DNA of 14,785 nucleotides from SIG710 sp045596925 (GTDB taxonomy: Bacteria > Bacillota > Clostridia > Oscillospirales > CAG-272), in contig JAZODH010000048.1 in NCBI GenBank assembly GCA_045596925.1, forward strand, positions 1 to 14,785, in the 5' to 3' direction. Every line of letters begins with the position of its first letter. Within the stretch, counting starts at the first letter, position 1. Shown in pieces: positions 1 through 5,813 of the stretch. The position numbers were made by a program, and so were the translations under genes. The notes below the pieces were generated by a model that made no database searches, had not been told where the DNA came from, and was given only the letters and a program-made list of their open reading frames with translations.

Positions 1-1
1 A

Positions 2-30
2 TTGACAAATTACATAATTTATGGTACTAT
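2..30 (+). promoter_or_regulatory. Promoter of small RNA A
   Basis: TTGACA at 2-7 and TACTAT at 25-30 are separated by 17 bp. A TG at 22-23 makes this an extended -10 box. The predicted start is about 36-38, at the base of the small RNA's 5' hairpin. It aligns without gaps to the promoter at 129-157. Confidence 0.65.
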
Positions 31-35
31 AAAAA

Positions 36-118
36 TGCAATAGCTTTAATGATTCACTATTGCACACCTAAACACACCTTTAACGAAAAACCTCGGAACC
101 GACATCCGAGGTTTTTTG
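36..118 (+). ncRNA. Small RNA A, paralogue of the antitoxin-like small RNA B
   Basis: A short transcription unit of about 80 nt lies between a consensus promoter and an intrinsic terminator, with no credible reading frame. Its 5' end forms a perfect 8-bp hairpin, TGCAATAG (36-43) with CTATTGCA (57-64), holding a 13-nt loop (44-56). From TTGACA to the TGCAA stem base, its length and much of its sequence match small RNA B, and both have TTGCACAC after the hairpin, so the two are paralogues. The loops differ. The reverse complement of this loop was not found next to any gene here, so a target is not visible. It may be an orphan antitoxin, or it may act on a related toxin elsewhere (inference). 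Confidence 0.5.
86..117 (+). terminator. Intrinsic terminator of small RNA A
   Basis: A 12-bp stem (86-97 with 105-116) has a 7-nt loop ACCGACA and runs into T6. The A-rich 5' arm means it could also work on the minus strand. Confidence 0.8.
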
Positions 119-128
119 TTAAAAATCC

Positions 129-157
129 TTGACATTTTTCAAGATTTATGATAATAT
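129..157 (+). promoter_or_regulatory. Promoter of small RNA B (antitoxin)
   Basis: TTGACA at 129-134 and TAATAT at 152-157 have a 17-bp spacer and an extended TG at 149-150. The core TGATAATATAA is identical to that of the convergent toxin promoter (413-441). Confidence 0.7.
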
Positions 158-162
158 AATAG

Positions 163-243
163 TGCAAAGGAAATTGATAGTCTCCACTTGCACACTACAG
201 CACAAAAAAGAAAACCCCGGAAGTGTCAGTTCCGGGGTTTTTT
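163..243 (+). ncRNA. Putative antisense antitoxin RNA (small RNA B)
   Basis: A transcript of about 80 nt starts near 163-165 and ends at the terminator at 211-241. A 5' stem, GTGCAA (162-167) with TTGCAC (188-193), holds an interior loop containing TGATAGTCTCCACT (175-188). That 14-mer is identical to 356-369, so the RNA is perfectly complementary to the start-codon region of the minus-strand peptide mRNA. After one mismatch two further bases also pair. A second shared word, ACTACAGC (194-201 and 399-406), is complementary to the very 5' end of that mRNA. Convergent genes, a shared terminator and two direct repeats are the layout known for RNA II of par from plasmid pAD1. The antitoxin role is inferred from this layout. 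If transcription starts at 164-165, the 5' stem loses its outermost pairs. Confidence 0.65.
211..241. terminator. Shared bidirectional terminator of small RNA B and toxin mRNA
   Basis: A 12-bp stem (211-222 with 230-241) has a 7-nt loop. T-tracts lie on both strands: TTTT/TTTTTT on the plus side and TTTTCTTTTTT on the minus side. The loop reads CUGACAC in the toxin mRNA, which contains CUGA, a YUNR U-turn word. The small RNA carries the complementary loop, so the two loops could kiss. Confidence 0.75.
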
Positions 244-260
244 GTGTCTGTATGTAACGA

Positions 261-368
261 TTACTTGCGTTTTGCGTTACGCTTAATAAGCCAATCAATC
301 AACTTGCACAAAAGATGACCAACTAACTTACCAGCCACAGACACTATAAAAGTGGTGATAGTCTCCAC
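261..368 (-). CDS. 35-residue putative membrane toxin peptide, Fst-like
   Basis: The GTG start at 368-366 follows AGGAGG (377-382) by 8 nt, an excellent ribosome site, and the frame closes with TAA at 261. The peptide starts METITTFIV and contains an uncharged-to-hydrophobic stretch (about residues 4-28) with one Lys at 14. It ends with DWLIKR and a basic tail. A short membrane helix, a Trp-Leu at the membrane edge and a charged C-terminus are shared with Fst/Ldr-type type I toxins, though I see no clear sequence identity to Fst. It has its own promoter, a structured 5' leader and a terminator shared with the convergent small RNA. The toxin role rests on this context. It could instead be another small membrane protein under antisense control. 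Confidence 0.65.
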   Translation of the reverse strand: METITTFIVSVAGKLVGHLLCKLIDWLIKRNAKRK

Positions 369-402
369 TAGCTTCACCTCCTTTCTAGTTAAAAGGAGAC
401 TA
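359..402 (-). promoter_or_regulatory. Self-inhibitory 5' leader of the toxin mRNA
   Basis: Two mutually exclusive helices are possible in the leader. CTCCTTT with AAAGGAG (392-398 with 378-384, 7-nt loop) hides the Shine-Dalgarno sequence. TAGTCTCC with GGAGACTA (395-402 with 359-366) hides the end of the start codon and codons 2-3. Both are perfect and share 395-398. Structured leaders that hold back translation are typical of type I toxin mRNAs. Confidence 0.6.
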
Positions 403-412
403 CAGCGTTTTT

Positions 413-441
413 ATATTATCACACATCAACAAAAAATGCAA
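413..441 (-). promoter_or_regulatory. Promoter of the toxin gene
   Basis: On the minus strand TTGCAT (436-441) and TAATAT (413-418) have a 17-bp spacer and an extended TG (420-421). The predicted start is near 406, at the outer edge of DR2, giving a leader of about 38 nt. Confidence 0.65.
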
Positions 442-468
442 GTATAATTTTTTGATACGTTAATAAAC

Positions 469-527
469 CTGGAAATCGTGTTTGGGCTAATACCCCAACA
501 AGAGTTCGAATCTCTTTCTCTCCGCCA
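469..527 (+). pseudogene. 3' half of a tRNA-Ser(GGA) gene, possible attachment site
   Basis: The sequence reads as a serine tRNA from the anticodon loop onward. It has loop CTGGAAA with anticodon GGA (471-473), the 3' strand of the anticodon stem, and a long variable arm (about 480-499, one mismatch). The T-arm is AAGAG-TTCGAAT-CTCTT (500-516), followed by the acceptor 3' strand TCTCTCC, a discriminator G and encoded CCA (525-527). The D-arm, the 5' acceptor strand and the 5' anticodon stem are missing: upstream sequence cannot pair. Integrases often recombine within tRNA 3' halves and leave such a fragment at one end. If that happened here, the element lay to the left, where the toxin-antitoxin locus sits (inference). 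No integrase is present in the window. Confidence 0.65.
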
Positions 528-564
528 TAAACAAAAGGACACCTTCGGGTGTCCTTTTGTTTAT
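527..564. terminator. Strong UUCG terminator after the tRNA fragment
   Basis: A perfect 17-bp stem (527-543 with 548-564) is capped by TTCG. The lower stem is A/T-rich and supplies a T-tract on both strands. Confidence 0.85.
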
Positions 565-967
565 CTCGGAGCGTCACGATTCGAACTCTCACAAGGTGCT
601 TCGTACCTTGGAAAGGCGATGCTTTGTGAGCCTTAAGTCTATGTGTACAATCGGCATCGCTTGAGTTCGAATCTCTTTACAATCAATGTCGCAAAACTGA
701 GTTCAGAATCTCTTTCTCTCCATTATAACTCTCTCAAATCGCTCTGCGATTTGAAAAGACGTTGCTGTGAGAATGTCAAATTTGTGTGAACAATGGGCAT
801 CGCTTGAGTTCGAATCTCGTAACGAACGGTAAGGAACCAACGGTGTCCTTTTTTGTTTTGCTGAAAGCTTTGCGATGCTGAACTCTCTCATTTTTTGCTT
901 CGCAAAATTGAGTTCAGAATCTCGTCGCGAGCGGCATGACACCTTCGGGTGTCCTTTTGTTTATCTC
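538..967. repeat. Gene-free degenerate repeat region derived from tRNA 3' end and terminator
   Basis: A 30-bp direct repeat of the terminator (538-567 and 938-967, identical) borders this stretch, with the copies exactly 400 bp apart. The second copy lacks the AAAAG arm. Inside, T-arm-like words GAGTTC(A)GAATCTC recur at 663-675, 699-712, 806-818 and 910-923, in addition to the tRNA fragment. Copies come in two alternating types: 647-675 matches 790-818 at 28/29, and 689-712 matches 900-923 at 23/24. Short frames across it are low-complexity and lack ribosome sites, so I see no gene between 528 and 1053. Confidence 0.6.
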
Positions 968-1053
968 TGGCGAACACGGATACTATCCGATCGCCTGCAA
1001 ATGCCTTCCGTTTCTCGGAATTGTCGGGAGGAAAAAGCCCTCCCCCGAGAAAA

Positions 1054-2418
1054 TCAATTAAGCTTCTCTTCCATGCGGTCAAAGGTATGTATCCAGTCCA
1101 CCTTGACAAAGTAGATAAGGAAGATCACCGAGCTTACGGCCCAGGTGAGCGGGTATGCCCAGAAGACTACCGCGATATCGTATATATACTTCAGAGTCAC
1201 GCTGATATAGGTGACTCGCCCCACGCACCATACCGCCAGCATGGTAAACATTGGCACCGTTGCCTTTCCCGCGCCTCGCAAAATGCCCGCGATACAGTGA
1301 GAAAATGAGAGCAGGAAATAGAAAAGCGGAGCGATCTGCGCTTGCCTTACACCGTATGAGATGACGTCGGGGTCGTCCGAAAACATTCCTATGAAGAACG
1401 GCGCGAACAAGGCGATAACTATGCCGATCGCCTGCGCCAATATCATTGAGGTAGCAATTCCGAAGGTGGTGGCTTTTTTCACGCGGTCGTGCTTTTTTGC
1501 GCCCAGATTCTGTCCCACGAAGGTGGTCAGACCCATGGCAAAGCAGGTAATAGGCAGGAACGCGAAGCCTTCGATCTTGGAGTAGCTTCCGCAGCCCGCC
1601 ATTGCGCTGTCGCCGAAGCCGTTTATGTTTGACTGAACGAAAACGTTCGCAAGTGCGATAACCGAGTTTTGAATACCCGAGGGCAGACCGAAGCTTATGA
1701 TCTGACCAAGCATAGGTCCGTCAAATCTTATGTCACGAATATTGACTTTGTATACCTCGCGGCACTTGACGATGCGGTGACAGCACAGAATCGCGCTGAG
1801 TGTTTGTGAAAGAATGGTGGCAAATGCCGCCGCGCCGATACCGTAGCCCATAACGCCGATGAAAAGCACGTCAAGCACGATGTTGAGTGCGGTCGACGCC
1901 ATAAGATAGTAGAGCGGTCTTTTGCTGTCTCCCACCGCACGCAGAATACCCGAAGCGATGTTGTACATTACGTTGGGGATCGCGCCGTAGAAATAGATTC
2001 GGAAATAAATGACGGATTTCGGCAGAACGTCATCGGGGGTGTTCATCATTCTGAGGATCTGGGGCGTGAATGCAACGCCAAAAACGGTCAGCACAAGTCC
2101 TGCCGCAAAGCCGAAGGCGACTGTTGTATGAACTGCAGTTTTCAGATTTTTCTCGTCCTGAGCACCGTAGTATTTGGAAATTACGACGCCCGCACCCACG
2201 GAAATTCCCAGGAAGAGGCTGACCAGCATGAAGATCAGAGAGCCGGACGAGTTTACCGCCGCCAAGTCCGTCTTATCCAGGAACTGTCCGACGATAACGG
2301 CGTCGGCGGTATTATATAGCTGTTGACACAGATTTCCGATGAAAATGGGAACCGAGAAAAGAATAAGTTTTTTGAATATATTGCCTTCGGTGAGCAGAGT
2401 TTTTCTGTTCGTTTCCAA
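1054..2418 (-). CDS. MATE family multidrug/sodium antiporter
   Basis: This is an integral membrane exporter of about 454 residues, the usual length for the family, with two MatE repeats and about 12 membrane segments. The N-terminus (TEGNIFKKLILFSVPIFIG, then LYNTADAVIVGQF) is characteristic of the DinF/NorM-like branch, which moves cationic drugs or metabolites out using a Na+ or H+ gradient. I chose the TTG at 2418 because AAAGGTGG (2426-2433) precedes it by 7 nt. An ATG at 2436 lies six codons upstream but has no ribosome site, and longer starts run into the promoter. The substrate cannot be told. It is divergent from the activase-like gene, with separate promoters. No clear U-tract terminator follows; only a GGGAGG/CCTCCC hairpin is seen at 1024-1047. 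Confidence 0.9.
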   Translation of the reverse strand: METNRKTLLTEGNIFKKLILFSVPIFIGNLCQQLYNTADAVIVGQFLDKTDLAAVNSSGSLIFMLVSLFLGISVGAGVVISKYYGAQDEKNLKTAVHTTVAFGFAAGLVLTVFGVAFTPQILRMMNTPDDVLPKSVIYFRIYFYGAIPNVMYNIASGILRAVGDSKRPLYYLMASTALNIVLDVLFIGVMGYGIGAAAFATILSQTLSAILCCHRIVKCREVYKVNIRDIRFDGPMLGQIISFGLPSGIQNSVIALANVFVQSNINGFGDSAMAGCGSYSKIEGFAFLPITCFAMGLTTFVGQNLGAKKHDRVKKATTFGIATSMILAQAIGIVIALFAPFFIGMFSDDPDVISYGVRQAQIAPLFYFLLSFSHCIAGILRGAGKATVPMFTMLAVWCVGRVTYISVTLKYIYDIAVVFWAYPLTWAVSSVIFLIYFVKVDWIHTFDRMEEKLN

Positions 2419-2479
2419 TATTGCGCCACCTTTCATGCAAAAATCAGGGAATGCAAATCCGTTGCCTTTCCACCGGAAC

Positions 2480-2508
2480 AGTATATACCCAAAATCGAAA
2501 AAAGTCAA
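2480..2508 (-). promoter_or_regulatory. Promoter of the MATE gene
   Basis: On the minus strand TTGACT (2503-2508) and TATACT (2480-2485) have a 17-bp spacer. This predicts a start near 2473 and a leader of about 55 nt. It is the only promoter in the window without a TG extension. Confidence 0.7.
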
Positions 2509-2541
2509 CCTTATTCGAGGATTTTTTTGACTTATTGCCAC

Positions 2542-2570
2542 TTGAAAAAAGGAAAATTCTGTGGTACAAT
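2542..2570 (+). promoter_or_regulatory. Promoter of the activase-like gene
   Basis: TTGAAA (2542-2547) and TACAAT (2565-2570) have a 17-bp spacer and an extended TG at 2562-2563. The start is near 2577. Confidence 0.7.
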
Positions 2571-2619
2571 ACGAGGGATAGGAATTATCCGCATTTTGCG
2601 GAGATACGGAGAAGATAAA

Positions 2620-3831
2620 ATGGAGTCGAAATATATCCCCTTTACCGAGAAAATGATAAAAAGCCACAAGATACTCATTCCCACCATGCTTCCCTTGCAT
2701 TTTTCTTTGGTGGGAAGCGTTCTGAGTACTTACGGCTACAACGTGGAGATACTGTCAAACAACGGACGCGCGGTGGTGGAAACAGGTCTGAAATACGCGG
2801 GCGACGACGCTTGCTATTCCGCTGTTTTAGTCATAGGTCAATTCTTGTCCGCTCTGAAAAGCGGTCGTTACGATTCCCACCGTGTGGCGCTGCTGTTTTT
2901 CTGCACGGGCGGCATGGGAGAGTCTCATTATCTGCAGTTGCTTCGCTCGGCTCTTGAGAGCGCGGGCTTTGAACACGTTCCCGTCATATCTCTCAGCTCT
3001 GCGGGGCTTAAAAAGCACCCGGGCTTCGTGCTTGATTCAAAGAAGCTTCACGGAATAATTTACGCCGTTCTTTACGGAGATCTTATGATGTCTCTTTCAA
3101 ATCAGTGCAAGCCTTGCGAAAAGAATGAAGGCTCGTCCGACGATCTTATTGCCAAGTGGCAGAGACGGCTGGGCCGGGAGCTTGGCGCGGAGGGCGTCAT
3201 CGAATACCGTCGGGTAAAAGAAAATTGCACACAGATAGTGCGGGATTTTGCCTCGATCGAGCTTGAAAAGCGACCTGCCGCAAAGGTTGGAATCGTTGGT
3301 GAGCTTTATGTCAAATATTCGCCGCTGGGCAACAACTGCCTGGAGGATTTTCTCATGTGCGAGGGCGCGGAGGTAGTCGTTCCGGGTCTGGCAGATTCCA
3401 TTCTTTATACGGTCTATAACAGCAAGACCGAAAGCAAGTCCCTTGTGCGTCGCCTGGTGTATGGATTTCTGTATAGGTTTCTGTCAAGGAAAAAGAGCGA
3501 CATTATCCGCATCGTAAAGGAAAATTCCGATTTCGCGCCCATGACGCCCTTTGAGGATACTCTGGCTCTGGCTCAAAAACACGTGGGGAACGGAGAAAAA
3601 GCGGGTGAGAATAGGCTCCTGGCGGCAGAAATGCTTGCGCTGGCGGAGAACGGTGTGAAGAACATCGTTTGCAATCAGCCTATGGACCGTCTCTATGACG
3701 GCAAGGAACTTATCGACTTTGTAAAGAGCATCGACCCCGATGTGAACGTGGTTTCGGTGGACTACGACGCCAATTCTTTTTCCGACGAGACGGACGAGAT
3801 GCTTCGTCAGATGATTAAAAATGCAAAATGA
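2620..3831 (+). CDS. Stand-alone homologue of the C-terminal domain of 2-hydroxyacyl-CoA dehydratase activase-like proteins
   Basis: This 403-residue protein resembles the C-terminal module (COG3581 type) of the long activase/dehydratase-related proteins of anaerobes. Family-like stretches are KILIPTMLPLHFSLV (17-31), LKYAGDDACYSAVLVIGQFL (57-76), VGIVGELYVKYSPLGNNCLE (223-242) and CEGAEVVVPGLAD (247-259). The N-terminal ATPase half is absent. Cys65 of the DACY motif is kept. Two positions that I recall as cysteine-bearing in relatives (GGGC and QPFGCLPNH) read CTGGMGES (95-102) and NQPMDRLYDG here. The ATG is chosen for GGAGAAG 8 nt upstream; the open frame extends further left but crosses the promoter. 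The substrate and biochemical role are unknown. Confidence 0.7.
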   Translation: MESKYIPFTEKMIKSHKILIPTMLPLHFSLVGSVLSTYGYNVEILSNNGRAVVETGLKYAGDDACYSAVLVIGQFLSALKSGRYDSHRVALLFFCTGGMGESHYLQLLRSALESAGFEHVPVISLSSAGLKKHPGFVLDSKKLHGIIYAVLYGDLMMSLSNQCKPCEKNEGSSDDLIAKWQRRLGRELGAEGVIEYRRVKENCTQIVRDFASIELEKRPAAKVGIVGELYVKYSPLGNNCLEDFLMCEGAEVVVPGLADSILYTVYNSKTESKSLVRRLVYGFLYRFLSRKKSDIIRIVKENSDFAPMTPFEDTLALAQKHVGNGEKAGENRLLAAEMLALAENGVKNIVCNQPMDRLYDGKELIDFVKSIDPDVNVVSVDYDANSFSDETDEMLRQMIKNAK

Positions 3832-3832
3832 A

Positions 3833-3862
3833 AAAAAACGACGGCTTTTGCCGTCGTTTTTT
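3833..3862 (+). terminator. Terminator of the activase-like gene
   Basis: A 13-bp stem (3833-3845 with 3850-3862) has a TTTT loop, begins 2 nt after the stop codon and ends in T6. Its A-rich 5' arm allows some bidirectional action. Confidence 0.88.
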
Positions 3863-3904
3863 GCCGTGCAACCTGCGGTTGCGTAAATTTCCAACTTGAA
3901 TTGG

Positions 3905-3933
3905 TTGATTTTGCGATACCAAGATGATATAAT
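3905..3933 (+). promoter_or_regulatory. Promoter of the XRE membrane regulator
   Basis: TTGATT (3905-3910) and TATAAT (3928-3933) have a 17-bp spacer and an extended TG (3925-3926). The start is near 3940. Confidence 0.75.
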
Positions 3934-3958
3934 TTAAGCACTATTAAAGGAGGGAATT

Positions 3959-4846
3959 ATGAAGCTTTGTGAACAGATATATAAATTCAGATGCGAGAAG
4001 AAGCTTTCTCAATCCGAGCTGGCGGAGGCGCTGGACGTTTCGAGGCAGTCCGTGTCAAAATGGGAGACAGGTGCCGCCGTCCCCGAGCTTCCAAAGCTTA
4101 TATTGATGAGTGAGCTTTTTGGAGTGAGCTTGGATGAGCTGGTAAACGGAAGCAATGAGAAGACAGTCGATACGGCGGAAAGGCGCGCTGACGACCGCAA
4201 GGAAGCACCTCACACCACACAAATCATCTATCAGCACCGCGAGGGACGGATAACGGCAGGATATTTTCTTATCTTTTTCGGCGGTCTGACACTGCTGATA
4301 TTGACGGCACTCAGCAATCTTTTGGCCGGGCTTGTGTTCTCTATCCCCCTGTTTCTCTGCGCTCTTATCTGCTTTACCTGTCGGCGTCGGGCGGGGTTAT
4401 GGTGCGCGTGGCTGATCTATTGGTTTGTAAATATTTATCTGCATATTGCCACGGGTGTCACCCCGTCGGCATGGGTGCGCTATATTGATTTTAAGGGCAT
4501 GGCCGCGCAGACCGTCGTGTCGCTTATTATGTTCGTCGCGGAGATAGGCATGGTGGCGGCCACCGTTATATGCTTCAGAAAAGTGCGCTTTGAGCTGTCA
4601 CGCAAATCGGTGGGCTTGCTTTGCGGAGGTGTCGTCGGTTACGTAGCTTTTCGGTTCTTGGAGTCTTTTATGTTTATGGGACTTGCCATGAAAATATCTC
4701 ATTCCTCCGACTCCGTCACGTTCAGTCGGTATAACTGGATAATGCGGCTGACATCTCCCGTATTCAGCGTTGTTTCGGTGACGGGAATTACGGTCATATT
4801 GATCTACGCTGTTGCCCTGATAAGGGAAATGAGGGCGAGGAGATAA
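3959..4846 (+). CDS. XRE-family HTH regulator with a C-terminal multi-pass membrane domain
   Basis: This 295-residue protein has a Cro/C1 helix-turn-helix at about residues 7-62: LSQSELAEALDVSRQSVSKW, then the PELPKLILMSELFGVSLDEL tail typical of Firmicutes XRE regulators. A charged linker (65-97) leads to about six hydrophobic segments (roughly 99-120, 122-141, 146-165, 181-206, 216-245 and 270-290). It may therefore regulate from the membrane; the signal it senses is not apparent. AAAGGAGG precedes the ATG by 5 nt. It has its own promoter and is monocistronic, convergent with metA. No target site can be assigned, and autoregulation is a common possibility in the family. Confidence 0.85.
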   Translation: MKLCEQIYKFRCEKKLSQSELAEALDVSRQSVSKWETGAAVPELPKLILMSELFGVSLDELVNGSNEKTVDTAERRADDRKEAPHTTQIIYQHREGRITAGYFLIFFGGLTLLILTALSNLLAGLVFSIPLFLCALICFTCRRRAGLWCAWLIYWFVNIYLHIATGVTPSAWVRYIDFKGMAAQTVVSLIMFVAEIGMVAATVICFRKVRFELSRKSVGLLCGGVVGYVAFRFLESFMFMGLAMKISHSSDSVTFSRYNWIMRLTSPVFSVVSVTGITVILIYAVALIREMRARR

Positions 4847-4884
4847 CATAAAAGCGATGGCTTGCGCCATCGCTTTTATGTTAT
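4843..4884. terminator. Bidirectional terminator between the XRE gene and metA
   Basis: A perfect 19-bp stem (4843-4861 with 4866-4884) has a TTGC loop. The upper stem is GC-rich, and AT-rich flanks supply T-tracts on each strand. The TAA stops of both convergent genes (4844-4846 and 4881-4883) lie inside the stem. Confidence 0.88.
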
Positions 4885-5798
4885 TTGATCTGCGTAATAT
4901 CGAACGGTGTGGTCTGATATACGAAATAGTTGAGCCAGTTGGAATAGAGCAGGTTTGCGTGGGAGCGCCATGTGACCATGGGAGGCTGCGTGTCATCATC
5001 GTTCGGGTAGTAATTTTTCGGAACGGAGATGGGCAGTCCCGCGTTTTTGTCTCTGAAATATTCGTTGTGAAGTGTCAGAGGATCGTACTCGGGATGCCCC
5101 GTAATGAATATCTGCTTTCCGTTGGGGGTGATCATGGCAAAGACACCGTCATCCAAGCAGGATGCAAGAATCTTTAGCTCGGGGTGAGCCTCTACGTCAC
5201 TTCGTTCTATTGTCGTATGACGGGACTGCGGCGCAAAGAAAATATCGTCAAAGCCGCGAAGAAGCATGGAGTTCTTATATTCGACCTTATGGCGAAGAAC
5301 GCCGAAAAGCTTTTCGGGCAGCAGCTGCTTTCCGATACCGAAATGATAGTAGAGAGCCGCCTGCGCGCCCCAGCAGATGTGGAAGGAGCTGGTCACATGC
5401 GTCTTGCTCCACTCGAAGATCTCGCAGAGCTCGTCCCAGTATTCAACATCCTCGAACTCCATTTTTTCAACGGGAGCGCCGGTTATTACCATGCCGTCGA
5501 ACTTTCTGTCCTTGATCTCGTCAAAGGTCTTGTAGAAGGCAATCATGTGTTCCTCGGAGGTGTGGGTGGCCTTGTGCGTTGCGGTCTGGAGGAACTCAAG
5601 CTCCACCTGCAGAGGTGTGTTGCCCAGGAGACGTGCCAGCTGAGTTTCGGTCTCAATCTTTTTTGGCATTAAGTTCAAAACGAGAATTTGAAGAGGACGG
5701 ATATCCTGGGTCATCGCTCTTGTCTCGGTCATGACGAAAATGTTTTCCTCGTGCAATGTCCGTGTTGCGGGCAGATCGTTTGGAATTTTAATGGGCAT
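4881..5798 (-). CDS. metA: Homoserine O-acetyltransferase
   Basis: This cytoplasmic enzyme activates homoserine by acylation, the committed step of methionine synthesis. Its 305 residues match the usual MetA length. The catalytic Cys142 lies in FHICWGAQAALYYHFGI, and His235 and Glu237 lie in TGHPEYD. Glu111 in TGAPVE is the residue known to favour acetyl-CoA over succinyl-CoA in MetA enzymes, so I call an acetyltransferase although the family is often named succinyltransferase. This agrees with the upstream neighbour, which uses O-acetylhomoserine. AAAGGAGG (5808-5815) overlaps the metY stop codon and lies 9 nt before the ATG. The two genes are 15 bp apart and surely one operon, under the leader described at 7092-7296. 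Confidence 0.95.
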   Translation of the reverse strand: MPIKIPNDLPATRTLHEENIFVMTETRAMTQDIRPLQILVLNLMPKKIETETQLARLLGNTPLQVELEFLQTATHKATHTSEEHMIAFYKTFDEIKDRKFDGMVITGAPVEKMEFEDVEYWDELCEIFEWSKTHVTSSFHICWGAQAALYYHFGIGKQLLPEKLFGVLRHKVEYKNSMLLRGFDDIFFAPQSRHTTIERSDVEAHPELKILASCLDDGVFAMITPNGKQIFITGHPEYDPLTLHNEYFRDKNAGLPISVPKNYYPNDDDTQPPMVTWRSHANLLYSNWLNYFVYQTTPFDITQIK

Positions 5799-5813
5799 TT
5801 TCGCTGTCCTCCT

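Larger units (their letters stand above)
175..406 (+). repeat. Two direct repeats linking small RNA B to the toxin mRNA (DR1 and DR2)
   Basis: DR1 is TGATAGTCTCCACT at 175-188 and 356-369 (14/14, followed by W then GC). DR2 is ACTACAGC at 194-201 and 399-406. The order is the same at both sites, but the gap is 5 nt in the small RNA and 29 nt in the toxin gene. Because the toxin is transcribed from the other strand, each repeat is an RNA-RNA pairing site: DR1 covers the GTG start and DR2 the predicted mRNA 5' end. Confidence 0.7.

Noticed and set aside
163..258. GTG-started frame through small RNA B
   Set aside because: It has no Shine-Dalgarno sequence, would begin at the transcript's 5' end, and reads through the terminator.
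1024..1047. Terminator after the MATE gene
   Set aside because: The GGGAGG/CCTCCC hairpin has no T-tract on the minus strand, so I do not call it.
703..1308. Short open frames (79, 73, 79 and 119 residues) in the repeat region and the end of the MATE gene
   Set aside because: They translate the repeats or the MATE complement, have no good ribosome sites, and show Ser/Arg-rich low-complexity sequence.
2323..2619. Long N-terminal extension of the activase-like protein
   Set aside because: It overlaps the promoter at 2542-2570 and the MATE gene; the ATG at 2620 has a ribosome site and begins just before the domain.
2419..2700. Long N-terminal extension of the MATE protein (548 residues)
   Set aside because: It would run through its own promoter and the divergent gene, and the family starts near TEGNIFKK.
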